From Ructibacterium sp965146665 (GTDB taxonomy: Bacteria; Bacillota; Clostridia; Monoglobales; Monoglobaceae): a stretch of 64,000 nucleotides of DNA. Numbering within the stretch: the first letter of the stretch is position 1; each line of letters begins with the position of its first letter. The notes beneath the pieces were generated by a model. That model was not told where the DNA came from, searched no databases, and worked only from the letters and a program-made list of their open reading frames with translations. This document shows positions 46,873-55,219 of the stretch, piece by piece. Position numbers and translations under genes: made by a program. The DNA lies in the NCBI GenBank assembly GCA_965146665.1, contig CBCTHE010000002.1:1-64000 (forward strand), read 5' to 3'.

Positions 46873-48477
46873 TTATTTTATACTCGCATACCACTCGTTT
46901 GCCTCTTTTTCCAGCGTATCCCCGCCAGCCTTTCTCCACTTATCCACAAACTCGTCAAAATATGAAATGGGCTTGTCGCCGGTGATGATTGCAATATAGG
47001 TCTCTGACACCATCTTGTCCAGATCCGCGCCAAAGCGGCTCTGGGACGGCAGGATGGTTTTCAGCTGGTTTCTCATCCCGTTTTCAAAGCTCTTGTTATC
47101 CGCCTGCCACTGGATAAACGCCTCGTCGCCGATCTTATCCCACTCCATGGACTTCAGGGACAGGAACACGGTATGCGCGCCGATCTTCGCCCGCTCCGTA
47201 TACTTCTCATACTTCGGATCCAGAAATTCAATCCGCCCCTCTTCGTCAAACTTCCAATGCTTTCCCTCAATGCCATTGACGGCCTCAACCGCGTTATGAC
47301 GGTCGGTAAATCCAAGCGCGTTGATGATGGAAAGAATCTTGGCAAGCTTATCCGGCTCATCCTTCAGCTGGGCCCCAAAGCCCACCGTCGAGTTGTCCAC
47401 CCCAACAATATTGCCCTGGTCAATCAGCTTGTCGCCGCGGGGTCCTGTCAGGGGAACGCCCATTCTAAGGCTGTCCGCCGCCGCAGGATTCAGCTTTCTC
47501 AGTTCCTTTCGGTTGTCGCCCTCCCAGTCGTTCTTTTCTTTTCCCTTTTCAAACTTAGGTTTATAGTGCCAATCCTCGCCGCTGGCCGTAAAGCCGATTC
47601 TTCCCTCCACAAAGGGTTTAGACATATTACTGCCGCTGGTTTGCCGCTCGTCCATGATGAACTCGGGATCCAGTACGCCGTCCGCATACCATTTATTCAG
47701 GAGACTGAGGGCCTCCTTCATCTCCGGCTGGATACTGCAGTACACCAGCTTGCCATCCCGCTCAATCCAGTATTTGTCCGCCATGCCATAGGCGCCGTAA
47801 ACAGCGTTGAGTCCGCTGTTGGACATGCCATAGGTGTCATCCTTTCCGTTTCCGTCCGGATCCTCCCGGGCAAAGCGGTACATCAGGTCCTCAAATTCCT
47901 CCAGGGTATCAGGCAGATTTTCCACCCCAAGCCTTTCCAGCCAGTCACCCCGGTATACCATGGGCCGCCGTGCCGGATCTGACAGGCTGGGGATTCCATA
48001 TATCGTCCCGTTCACCGACCGGTATTTGAACGCGTTGGGCTCCATGCCCATATAATACGCATACAGTTCCGGCGCGCACTGCTTCAGAACCTCATCGTTC
48101 AGGGGTGCGAGAATGCCATCCTTGCCATACTTGTAAAACGAGGACAGCTCCGAGGTCCAAAGCACGTCCGGAACCTCGCCTCCGGCCACCTTCAGGCCGA
48201 GCGTCTCACTGTAATTGGAGGGATCAATGTTCCAGATATCAAACTGAACGCCGAATTTGTCACCCCAGTATTTGACCATTTCCGCGTCCTCCTCTACCGG
48301 GGCTCCGAACCACCCTGTCCAGGAGATGGTATACTCCTTTTCGTCATCCGCCTTGAAGGCAGACGCGTCCTTTGCGGTCTGTCCTTCGGGTTTCTGGTCT
48401 CCGCAGCCGGTCAAAGCCGTACCCAGTACCGAAACGGCCATAAGCGCCGCGATTCCCTTTTTGATTGCTTTTTTCAT
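46873..48477 (-). CDS. Extracellular solute-binding lipoprotein of the locus 2 sugar ABC importer
   Basis: A lipid-anchored receptor of about 534 residues. AAGGAGG precedes two consecutive ATG codons; the second (48477) has the better spacing. The N-terminus MKKAIKKGIAALMAVSVLG ends in lipobox LTGC with Cys25 lipidated. Family patterns include YTISWTGWFGAPVEED, VAGGEVPDVLWTSELS, DGNGKDDTYGMSNSGL and GRIGFTASGEDWHY. The DPDGNGKDDTYG stretch is a calcium-like loop common in this LplA group. It is downstream of the two permease genes and upstream of the SLH genes, so transport and surface binding are co-ordered. The ligand is unknown; the cytoplasmic GH20 and GH31 suggest an oligosaccharide with an N-acetylhexosamine. 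Confidence 0.9.
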   Translation of the reverse strand: MKKAIKKGIAALMAVSVLGTALTGCGDQKPEGQTAKDASAFKADDEKEYTISWTGWFGAPVEEDAEMVKYWGDKFGVQFDIWNIDPSNYSETLGLKVAGGEVPDVLWTSELSSFYKYGKDGILAPLNDEVLKQCAPELYAYYMGMEPNAFKYRSVNGTIYGIPSLSDPARRPMVYRGDWLERLGVENLPDTLEEFEDLMYRFAREDPDGNGKDDTYGMSNSGLNAVYGAYGMADKYWIERDGKLVYCSIQPEMKEALSLLNKWYADGVLDPEFIMDERQTSGSNMSKPFVEGRIGFTASGEDWHYKPKFEKGKEKNDWEGDNRKELRKLNPAAADSLRMGVPLTGPRGDKLIDQGNIVGVDNSTVGFGAQLKDEPDKLAKILSIINALGFTDRHNAVEAVNGIEGKHWKFDEEGRIEFLDPKYEKYTERAKIGAHTVFLSLKSMEWDKIGDEAFIQWQADNKSFENGMRNQLKTILPSQSRFGADLDKMVSETYIAIITGDKPISYFDEFVDKWRKAGGDTLEKEANEWYASIK

Positions 48478-48568
48478 CATTCTTCCTCCTTTATTATATT
48501 TCGCTGTATCGTCATTTTTCCAATCACACGGGCCTTTGTTCCACATCCAAAGCCGGACGCCGCCTTGG

Positions 48569-49450
48569 TCAGCCTTTTAAGGATCCCACCAGAATCCCTT
48601 TTACAAAATACTTCTGCAGGAAGGGGTAGACCATGATAATGGGGATTGTGGTGACCATAATCGTCGCCGCCTTGATGTTCTCCGGATTTACAAACTGATG
48701 GAAATTGTTGTCCGAGGAGTTCGGATTGAGCATCTGTGCGGTCCCCTCCAGCACAATCCTGCGCATCACCACCTGCAAAACCTGAATGCTCGGCTCGGTG
48801 TTGTAAATCAGAGCGTCAAACCACGCGTTCCAATGCCCCACCATGGACCACAGGGCTATGGTCGCCAGAATTGGCATGGACATGGGCAGCACGACCTTAA
48901 AGAGCACCACCATCTCGTTTGCGCCGTCAATCTGCGCGGCCTCCTCCAGCGACTCAGGCAGAGCCATAAAGAAATTCCGCATGATGATCATATTGTAGGT
49001 GCTGATGGCGCCGGGCAGAATCAGCGCCCAGATGGTATTGAGCATACCCAGCCGCTTGATGAGCAAATAGGTGGGGATCATCCCGCCGCCGAAAAACATG
49101 GTGAAGACAACCAGCCCCATCCAGAAGGTCCGGTGCGGGAAATAGCGTTTGGATAGGGGATATGCCGCGAATATGGTCATGACCAGATTGACCGCGGTTC
49201 CCAGAACCGTCCGGATCAGCGCGTTTTTAAAGCCTGTGGCTATATCCGAATTCTCCAGAACTTTACCGTAGTTCTCCAGAGTAAAGCCCTGGGGTATGAT
49301 GCTGTAGGACAGGCTGGACGCCTCAGGAGAGCTGAGGGACCGGGCCAGCAGATATAAAAACGGGTAGAGCATGGTAACGCATATCAATATCATAAAAAGA
49401 ATATTGGCCGCGTTGAAAACTTTTTCGCCTCTTGTTCGTGTATTCATCAT
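48569..49450 (-). CDS. Carbohydrate ABC transporter permease, LplC/YtcP type
   Basis: An inner-membrane permease of 293 residues with about six membrane segments. The EAA loop EEAAQIDGANEMVVLFKVVLP contacts the ATPase. The opening GEKVFNAANILFMILICVTM and the ending FVKGILVGSLKG match its counterpart in locus 1 at 24453-25334, so the two importers are paralogous. GAAGGAG precedes the start. It lies 17 bases after the LplB gene. No ATPase gene is present in the locus. Confidence 0.92.
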   Translation of the reverse strand: MMNTRTRGEKVFNAANILFMILICVTMLYPFLYLLARSLSSPEASSLSYSIIPQGFTLENYGKVLENSDIATGFKNALIRTVLGTAVNLVMTIFAAYPLSKRYFPHRTFWMGLVVFTMFFGGGMIPTYLLIKRLGMLNTIWALILPGAISTYNMIIMRNFFMALPESLEEAAQIDGANEMVVLFKVVLPMSMPILATIALWSMVGHWNAWFDALIYNTEPSIQVLQVVMRRIVLEGTAQMLNPNSSDNNFHQFVNPENIKAATIMVTTIPIIMVYPFLQKYFVKGILVGSLKG

Positions 49451-49467
49451 CTTTCGCTCCTTCCTGC

Positions 49468-50442
49468 TTACCAGATCCCGTAGTCACTGCAGCGCTTGGT
49501 GAGAAAATTCGTACCGGCGAGCAGAGCTATGGCAATGATATTTTTAAAGAGCCCCACCGCGGTGGAATACCCGTATTCATTGCTGATCAGCCCCACCCGA
49601 TAAGTATAGGTACTGATTACATCTCCGACCGAATAGACCGCTTCATTGTACAGGTTGAAGATCTGGTCAAAATCGTCATTGATGACGCCGCCCACCGCGA
49701 AGATGAACATGATCGTCATAACCGGCACAAGCGACGGAAGCGTAATGTGCAGTACCTGCTTAAACTTGCCGGCGCCGTCCATAGTCGCCGCCTCGTACAG
49801 CTCCGGATCAATCCCGGTCAGCCCTGCAAGGTAAATAATACTGCCCCAGCCCAGGCCTTTCCAGAGAGAGGTAATCACCATAACCGAGCGGAACCATTTG
49901 ACATCCCCCAGGAAAAAAATCGGCTGCATTCCCATGGCTTTCAAAATGGCATTGATCGGCCCGGAGGACGGGGAGAGCAGTTGGATAAACAAGCCGCCCA
50001 GCACAACCCACGACAGAAAATAGGGGAGATAGCTGATTGTCTGGACCGTTTTTTTGAACCGGCGGCACCGTAGCTCATTGAGCAGCAGCGCGAACAGAAT
50101 CGGTGCGGGGAACCCTGTTATGAGTTTGTACAGACTGAGCAGCAGGGTGTTGCGAAACACCTGTATAAAGCTCTCGCTGTGAAACATCCGCTCGAAATTT
50201 TCCAGTCCAATCCAGGGGCTTCCCATAATCCCCTGTGCAAAATTGTAATCCTTAAACGCAATGATAATGCCATACATCGGTCCATAGCAAAACACGGCAT
50301 AAAACGCAATCACCGGTATAAACATCAGCGTCAGATATTTATACTTCCAATATCCATACAGACCGCTCCGCCGCCAGAAGCTGTCTTTCTTCGCCAGCTT
50401 TGGCAGCGGCTGAGCCGCCGTTTCTCCTGTCTTCCCAATCAT
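49468..50442 (-). CDS. Carbohydrate ABC transporter permease, LplB type
   Basis: An inner-membrane permease of about 324 residues. The ATG at 50442 is preferred: GGAAAGGA lies about 10 bases upstream, while the GTG three codons earlier sits on top of that site. The family signature FCYGPMYGIIIAFKDYNFAQG follows the first membrane helix. The EAA loop is ELYEAATMDGAGKFKQVLHITLP. The ending TNFLTKRCSDYGIW is typical. It is the first gene of the locus 2 minus-strand transporter operon and is divergent from the DUF4832-SLH gene; the shared upstream region has nested inverted repeats. Confidence 0.92.
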   Translation of the reverse strand: MIGKTGETAAQPLPKLAKKDSFWRRSGLYGYWKYKYLTLMFIPVIAFYAVFCYGPMYGIIIAFKDYNFAQGIMGSPWIGLENFERMFHSESFIQVFRNTLLLSLYKLITGFPAPILFALLLNELRCRRFKKTVQTISYLPYFLSWVVLGGLFIQLLSPSSGPINAILKAMGMQPIFFLGDVKWFRSVMVITSLWKGLGWGSIIYLAGLTGIDPELYEAATMDGAGKFKQVLHITLPSLVPVMTIMFIFAVGGVINDDFDQIFNLYNEAVYSVGDVISTYTYRVGLISNEYGYSTAVGLFKNIIAIALLAGTNFLTKRCSDYGIW

Positions 50443-50533
50443 TGCTTTCACATCCTTTCCAAAATCTGATTTTGTTTGGCACGTTGCTGTCCTGCTTACG
50501 CTTCTAGCTCTATTCTAATGGCCGCCGGGCTTG

Positions 50534-50641
50534 TTTGCAATAGTAAACTTTTTCAATGCTATAACATTTTTATACGATTGAGGGCCTTTTTGCACGGAGT
50601 GATAAATTTTTCGGATGTTTATAAAATGTTGCTATTGCAAA
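50534..50641. promoter_or_regulatory. Nested inverted repeats in the divergent promoter region of locus 2
   Basis: Outer perfect 10-bp arms TTTGCAATAG (50534-50543) and CTATTGCAAA (50632-50641). Inner arms are AACATTTTTATA (50563-50574) and TATAAAATGTT (50620-50630), complementary apart from one extra T. They lie between the importer operon and the DUF4832-SLH gene. The symmetry suggests paired operator sites for a regulator that acts on both sides; a large RNA hairpin is the alternative. Confidence 0.5.
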
Positions 50642-50663
50642 TCCGCCTGTTTCATATTATCCT
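50635..50663 (+). promoter_or_regulatory. Promoter candidate for the DUF4832-SLH gene
   Basis: TTGCAA (50635-50640) and TATCCT (50658-50663) with a 17-base spacer, giving a leader of about 115 bases. The -35 hexamer overlaps the right outer arm of the nested inverted repeat, which places a bound regulator directly beside the polymerase. Confidence 0.4.
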
Positions 50664-50784
50664 AAAGATAACAGCAGAAGAGGTGCGCCGCAGTCCATCT
50701 GTTATGTCTTGCTTTGTTTCGGCAGCGCATCTCGAATGTCACAATCACAAAATGAAATGCAGTGTCAAAAAGGAGAGTGTTATC

Positions 50785-53700
50785 ATGAAGGTTTCCACGC
50801 GGCTTATTGCCAGTGCAGTAAGTCTGGTTATGCTCACCGGCCAGCTCTTTGTACCGGAGACGGCGGAAGCAGCCGATTTAATTGTTCCCGCACCTGAATC
50901 CGGGCGCACCGTCTTTTATCAAACAGATTTTGAAGACGGCCGCACCGCCGACTGGACCACCTCAGAGGGCGATCCCATACTGACGGAAGACACACACGGA
51001 AAGGCCTATCAGGTACAGGGCTATGACTATCTGGAGGTTCCAAACATCAATAAGCTCACGGAGCTGCGGGTGGAGTTCAATATGAAGATCAATACGGACC
51101 CCCGCGGCGAGGCATGGCCGGGCGTTTATTTGAAATCAATGGGACAGCCCACGCGCTATGAGGTCTTTTTCGAGAGCGCGCCGGGCAAAGAGGGGGTTAA
51201 CATGAAAAAGAACCTCCTGGGGATCGTGGCCTCCGCACCGCTCAGTTTCCTAGAGGATACCGGTCAGTGGGTCTATGTCAAGCTAGATATTACCGGAGAC
51301 CAGGTCAATATCTACTATAATAATAAGGAAACGCCGGCTCTTTCCTATCAGGATCCCTCTCCTTTGGACAGCGGACCGCTGGGCTTTTTCCTGGGCGGCT
51401 GTCAATATTTCTATATCGACAATCTCCTGATTACCACGCCAAAGCCCTTTGTGGAGGAGGTGATCCCGCCCCACACGGACAACGTCTCCGGCGGCGTGTA
51501 TTTGGACTGCGATTTTGAAAGCGGAAACGCCTCCCCCTTCACCGACGCGGAGGGGAACGCGCCCGCGGTTGAGGACTTCGGCGGCAGTCAGGCGCTGCGG
51601 GTCGATACCGCGGTCCGCGCCGGATCTCCGGACTGGCGGCATTGCTCCTATCAGTTCGACCTGACCCTTCTCGACCGGACGCTCACATCCGACCCCTTTA
51701 CGCCGGTTCGTTTTAACGTCAAGGATGAGCGCAATTATTTTGCCCTGCAATTCAACAACGTGGGAAGCACCATTGAAATACAGCAGTATATCAATGGCAC
51801 TGCAAAGTGGATTGCACAGACGGGCTTCTTTTTAGGGGAGAACCAGACAAAACACATTCGGATTGATACAATGGATGACAAAATCATTGTTTATGTTGGA
51901 ACGCTCAGCTATCCCCTTGAACTGAACTGGCCCACAGCCATCCTTGAGGCCCCTGGGGCATCGGACGGCGGCATTGTGTTTGAACGCCACGAAACTGTGA
52001 AGAAAATGTATGTTGACAATGTCCGCGTCTCCGCCATTGAAAAACTGGGGGAGATCGGCCCGCGGCCCGACCCGGTTCCCCTGCTCACACCGGCCGCGCA
52101 TCCGGCGGAGGCATGGAATGACCTTCAGGGGCACTGGTCAAAAAAGGAGGTGTCCTGCCTGGCCGACACGGGCGTGGCAGCCGGCTATCCAGATGCCAGC
52201 TTCCGGCCGGAGTCGCCGGTGGCAGTCAACGAATTTATCAAGATGGCCGTCACAGCCATGGGGCTTGAAACCGAACCTGTCCCGGACGAAGCGCAATGGG
52301 ATCTCCCATTTATTCGGGCCGCGGCCGCAAACGGCTTAACCTCAGAACACGACTTTGACCAGGTTGAACGGCCCATTACCAGATATGAAATTGCCCGCAT
52401 TATGGCAAACGCGCTGCGAATCAGCGGCGCCGCGGCGGCGGAGGACACCGTCCCATCGGAGGCGGACGATCCGGCCTTTCGGCAGGATGTGGCTTTGGTC
52501 CGCGCCGCAGGGATCGTGACCGGCTTTGAGGACGGTCTCTTCCATGGTGAGCAAAACGCCACCCGGGCAGAAGCCGCCGTTATGATAAACCGTCTGCTTG
52601 TTCCCGGGCGGAGATGCCGGCCTGGTATGCAAATCATGTTTCCGGAGGAATATGACAAGGCCTTTAAAAATCCCCTCAAGGGCTTTGCAGGCACGCCCGG
52701 AGACAAATATACCACAGTGACCGTACGGCATTTTAACTGGGACCAGCTTGAGGATAATGCCAGCGATGGGGTAGAAAAGTTTATCGCCGCCTCTGACGAG
52801 GCCTGGAGCGACCTCCCGGCCCAGAACGCCAAGGTCATCCCCAGCGTGGTTCTGGAGTGGCCCGGCGATCCGCACTGGCCCTCCGACCTGACGGACGGCG
52901 ACTATACCAGCCCCGAATTCCAGAAACGTCTGGAAGGCTTTATTAAAAAAATGGGAGAGGCATGGGACAACGATCCCCGGGTTGCCTATATCCGCATGGC
53001 AATCATCGGTCTCTGGGGCGAAATGCAGAGTCCCTATCCCTCTTTTGAAGTACAGAAGATACTGGGCGAGGCCTTTGACAAATACTTTCAGAATAAAAAG
53101 GTACAGACCAACATTATCATCCGGTTTGGCTACATGACGGATAATAAAGTGGGGGTTGGATGGGATTCCTTTGGTCACTGGGGAAACCAGCACGTTTTTG
53201 ACTTCTTTGCGGCAGAGGAAAACAAAGACCTCTGGAAATCCTATCCCGTGGGCGGCGAGACCGCCTTTGACTGGGGCGAACCCCTTGGCACCAGCCCCAA
53301 TGACGCGGTTGCCAACAACCTGGACCGTCTGCTGGAGGTCTTCCGTTTCACCCATTGCAACTACATTGGCTGGCTCGCGTCCTACAACAAGACGGATCCT
53401 GTCATTACCCGGAACGCGGCTGAAATACAAAAGACTCTCGGCTACCGGTTTGTGTTGGACCAAGTCAGCTATTCCAAAACAGCAGAGCCAGGGGGCAGGC
53501 TTGCGGTCAGTTTCAGTGTAAAAAACACCGGTTCATCGCCCATCTACTACAACTGGCCGGTTGAGGTCAGTCTTTTGGACCCGGATACACACCAGCCTGT
53601 TTGGCGTGACACCTTTCAAAACACCGACATCACCTCCTGGCTGCCGGACAGCGACTATAGCTGCACGCCGCTCTACAGCGCCGAAAACACATTTAACCTG

Positions 53701-53940
53701 CCTGCCGATCTGCCCGCCGGGGAATATATCCTTGCCCTCTCCATTCTGGATCCGGACGGCGGAATGCTTCCGGCGGTGCGCTTTGCCAACCGAAACTATT
53801 ACAGCGGCGGACGCCACCCAATCGGCAGAATCGGTGTTGGCACGGACAATCCCATGCCCATGCTGGATCCCGCAGGCTTTGACGACATTGACAGCGACAC
53901 CTCCCTGCATTATCTCTGCAGCCCATCGTCCGCAAGCTAA
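50785..53940 (+). CDS. SLH protein with two LamG-like modules and a C-terminal DUF4832-like putative glycosidase barrel
   Basis: A secreted 1051-residue protein. The ATG at 50785 has AAGGAGAG 9 bases upstream; the frame is open much further upstream but without a plausible start. Signal peptide to about residue 31 (MKVSTRLIASAVSLVMLTGQ). LamG-like modules at about 35-215 and 230-415 (FYIDNLLITTPKP, MYVDNVRVSAIEK). Three SLH repeats lie in the middle (about 435-610), the first two with degenerate TRAE motifs (VAVNEF, ITRYEI). A barrel region (about 615-905) begins FKNPLKGFAG and has candidate catalytic Glu746 in IGLWGEMQ and Glu825 in GGETAFDWG, resembling DUF4832 proteins (CNYIGWLASY). An Ig-like unit ends the protein. 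Unusually, SLH repeats sit between the lectin-like and putative catalytic parts. Enzyme activity is inference. Confidence 0.8.
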   Translation: MKVSTRLIASAVSLVMLTGQLFVPETAEAADLIVPAPESGRTVFYQTDFEDGRTADWTTSEGDPILTEDTHGKAYQVQGYDYLEVPNINKLTELRVEFNMKINTDPRGEAWPGVYLKSMGQPTRYEVFFESAPGKEGVNMKKNLLGIVASAPLSFLEDTGQWVYVKLDITGDQVNIYYNNKETPALSYQDPSPLDSGPLGFFLGGCQYFYIDNLLITTPKPFVEEVIPPHTDNVSGGVYLDCDFESGNASPFTDAEGNAPAVEDFGGSQALRVDTAVRAGSPDWRHCSYQFDLTLLDRTLTSDPFTPVRFNVKDERNYFALQFNNVGSTIEIQQYINGTAKWIAQTGFFLGENQTKHIRIDTMDDKIIVYVGTLSYPLELNWPTAILEAPGASDGGIVFERHETVKKMYVDNVRVSAIEKLGEIGPRPDPVPLLTPAAHPAEAWNDLQGHWSKKEVSCLADTGVAAGYPDASFRPESPVAVNEFIKMAVTAMGLETEPVPDEAQWDLPFIRAAAANGLTSEHDFDQVERPITRYEIARIMANALRISGAAAAEDTVPSEADDPAFRQDVALVRAAGIVTGFEDGLFHGEQNATRAEAAVMINRLLVPGRRCRPGMQIMFPEEYDKAFKNPLKGFAGTPGDKYTTVTVRHFNWDQLEDNASDGVEKFIAASDEAWSDLPAQNAKVIPSVVLEWPGDPHWPSDLTDGDYTSPEFQKRLEGFIKKMGEAWDNDPRVAYIRMAIIGLWGEMQSPYPSFEVQKILGEAFDKYFQNKKVQTNIIIRFGYMTDNKVGVGWDSFGHWGNQHVFDFFAAEENKDLWKSYPVGGETAFDWGEPLGTSPNDAVANNLDRLLEVFRFTHCNYIGWLASYNKTDPVITRNAAEIQKTLGYRFVLDQVSYSKTAEPGGRLAVSFSVKNTGSSPIYYNWPVEVSLLDPDTHQPVWRDTFQNTDITSWLPDSDYSCTPLYSAENTFNLPADLPAGEYILALSILDPDGGMLPAVRFANRNYYSGGRHPIGRIGVGTDNPMPMLDPAGFDDIDSDTSLHYLCSPSSAS

Positions 53941-54038
53941 GGCATCCTTATATGCCATAAACACATAGGGCGGGCCGCAGTACAGTCCTGCAGCTTATCA
54001 AACCTGTCCCGCGCCAGGCACAGATGTCCGAACACAGC

Positions 54039-54075
54039 AAAAGACCCGCTTTCCGTAAGGGACAGCGGGTCTTTT
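54039..54075. terminator. Bidirectional intrinsic terminator between convergent genes
   Basis: Twelve-bp perfect stem AAAAGACCCGCT/AGCGGGTCTTTT with a 13-base loop and T runs on both strands. It lies between the DUF4832-SLH gene (plus) and the AraC gene (minus) and serves both. Confidence 0.85.
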
Positions 54076-54093
54076 ATATACGGAAACACGCGG

Positions 54094-54945
54094 TCAGATG
54101 TCTCGCCGGGCCTCTCCGGCCTTTTTGAACTTCCGGTAGGCGCTGGGTGTAATATGATAGTATTTCTGAAACATCCGGTTAAAGGTGCGGATACTTTGAA
54201 ATCCGCAGGCATAGGCGATTTCCGTAAAAGTTTCTCCGGTCAGCTCCATCCGGGCGGCCGCACGCTCCACCCGGAAGGCCGTCAGGTAATCCATGAAGCT
54301 CATCCCGGTGGTCTCTTTGAAATAATGGGAAAAATAATATCTGGAATAACCGCAGTGCGCGGCCATGTCATCCAAGGTGAGCGGACTGGCATAGTGCTCT
54401 CTGACATAGGCTCCGGCCAGCTTTAAAAGCCGGGTGCGGCCCTCCAGTTTCTTTCGGCTCTCCGCCGGGATCGGCGTGAAGTCCAGTTCCCGCAGAAGCA
54501 AGGCGGTCAGACGGCTGATTTGCTCGCTGACCGCGAACTCATACCCCCATTCCCGCATGGTCCCCTCCGCGGCAATGGTCTGAATACAGTCCAGAAACCG
54601 GGGATAGGCGGGCTGGGTCCGGCGGAGCGGCTGACCGGCCACGCGGAGCTGGGCGAAGTTGATTCCCTCCCGGGGGGAGTGGGGCAGATATTTGATGATA
54701 TAGATATGGTTCTGTTCCGAGGACTGGAAGCTGTGAATCTCCCCCGGCATAAAAAAGCAGATGTCGCCCTTGGACAGCTGAAGCTCCTGTGACTCTGTAT
54801 AGACGCGCAGGGCTCCTGTCATGACATATATGATCTCAATCTCCTCATGAAAGTGGGCGATATAATTGATGTTTTCCATAGAAAAGTCCAGGTATGGATA
54901 AAACTCCCCGGCGCAGTGAATGTCCTCGAAGTAAACCTGCTCCAT
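54094..54945 (-). CDS. AraC-family transcriptional regulator divergent from xylA
   Basis: A soluble regulator of about 283 residues. The start at 54945 has AGGAGGG 6 bases upstream. An N-terminal cupin sensor (about 10-130) shows AHFHEEIEIIYVMTGALRVY and FFMPGEIHSFQSS; the C-terminal 100 residues hold two helix-turn-helix motifs (LTLDDMAAHCGYSRYYFSHYF and FTEIAYACGFQSIRTFNRMF) and the PSAYRKFKK ending. Its position opposite xylA suggests that it controls xylose use, although it could also act on the adjoining locus 2. Most Firmicutes use the ROK repressor XylR instead, so an AraC here would be a variant scheme. The gene ends in TGA, which shows that TGA is an ordinary stop codon in this genome. 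Confidence 0.9.
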   Translation of the reverse strand: MEQVYFEDIHCAGEFYPYLDFSMENINYIAHFHEEIEIIYVMTGALRVYTESQELQLSKGDICFFMPGEIHSFQSSEQNHIYIIKYLPHSPREGINFAQLRVAGQPLRRTQPAYPRFLDCIQTIAAEGTMREWGYEFAVSEQISRLTALLLRELDFTPIPAESRKKLEGRTRLLKLAGAYVREHYASPLTLDDMAAHCGYSRYYFSHYFKETTGMSFMDYLTAFRVERAAARMELTGETFTEIAYACGFQSIRTFNRMFQKYYHITPSAYRKFKKAGEARRDI

Positions 54946-55010
54946 GTCGTTCCCTCCTTTTGGTCCAGCCATTGGGCCATGGCGCGCTGCCGGGCCGCGT
55001 CTGTTGTTTC

Positions 55011-55039
55011 ATTATACATTATAAATCAAAAAAAAGCAA
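55011..55039 (-). promoter_or_regulatory. Strong sigma-A-type promoter for the AraC gene
   Basis: TTGCTT (55039-55034) and TATAAT (55016-55011) with exactly 17 bases between them on the minus strand, including a T8 run. The leader is about 60 bases. Confidence 0.65.
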
Positions 55040-55088
55040 TATCTGTCCGGTTTACAGCAAAAAGTAAGTAGCTTTTCAGCCGGGCTCA

Positions 55089-55097
55089 TGTTATGAT
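55089..55097 (+). promoter_or_regulatory. Extended -10 promoter candidate for xylA
   Basis: TGTTATGAT gives a TGn-extended -10 box on the plus strand; the -35 region is weak, which would suit an activator-dependent promoter. The leader of about 115 bases contains ACAGGGC-tcc-GCCCTGT (55113-55129) and a second GC-rich hairpin around 55135-55150. Confidence 0.4.
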
Positions 55098-55219
55098 GTA
55101 GTCGAATTCAGTACAGGGCTCCGCCCTGTCATACGGCGGCGGATCCCCGCCGCACCGCGCCCATGCCGGCCTGCCATGGGCGGCGCTTTCACTCTGCGGG
55201 CCGGAAAGGCGAATGGAGC

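Noticed and set aside
52342..53463. Minus-strand open frame of 373 codons
   Set aside because: Antisense to the DUF4832-SLH gene in GC-rich DNA where long antisense frames are expected; no start signal or family motif.
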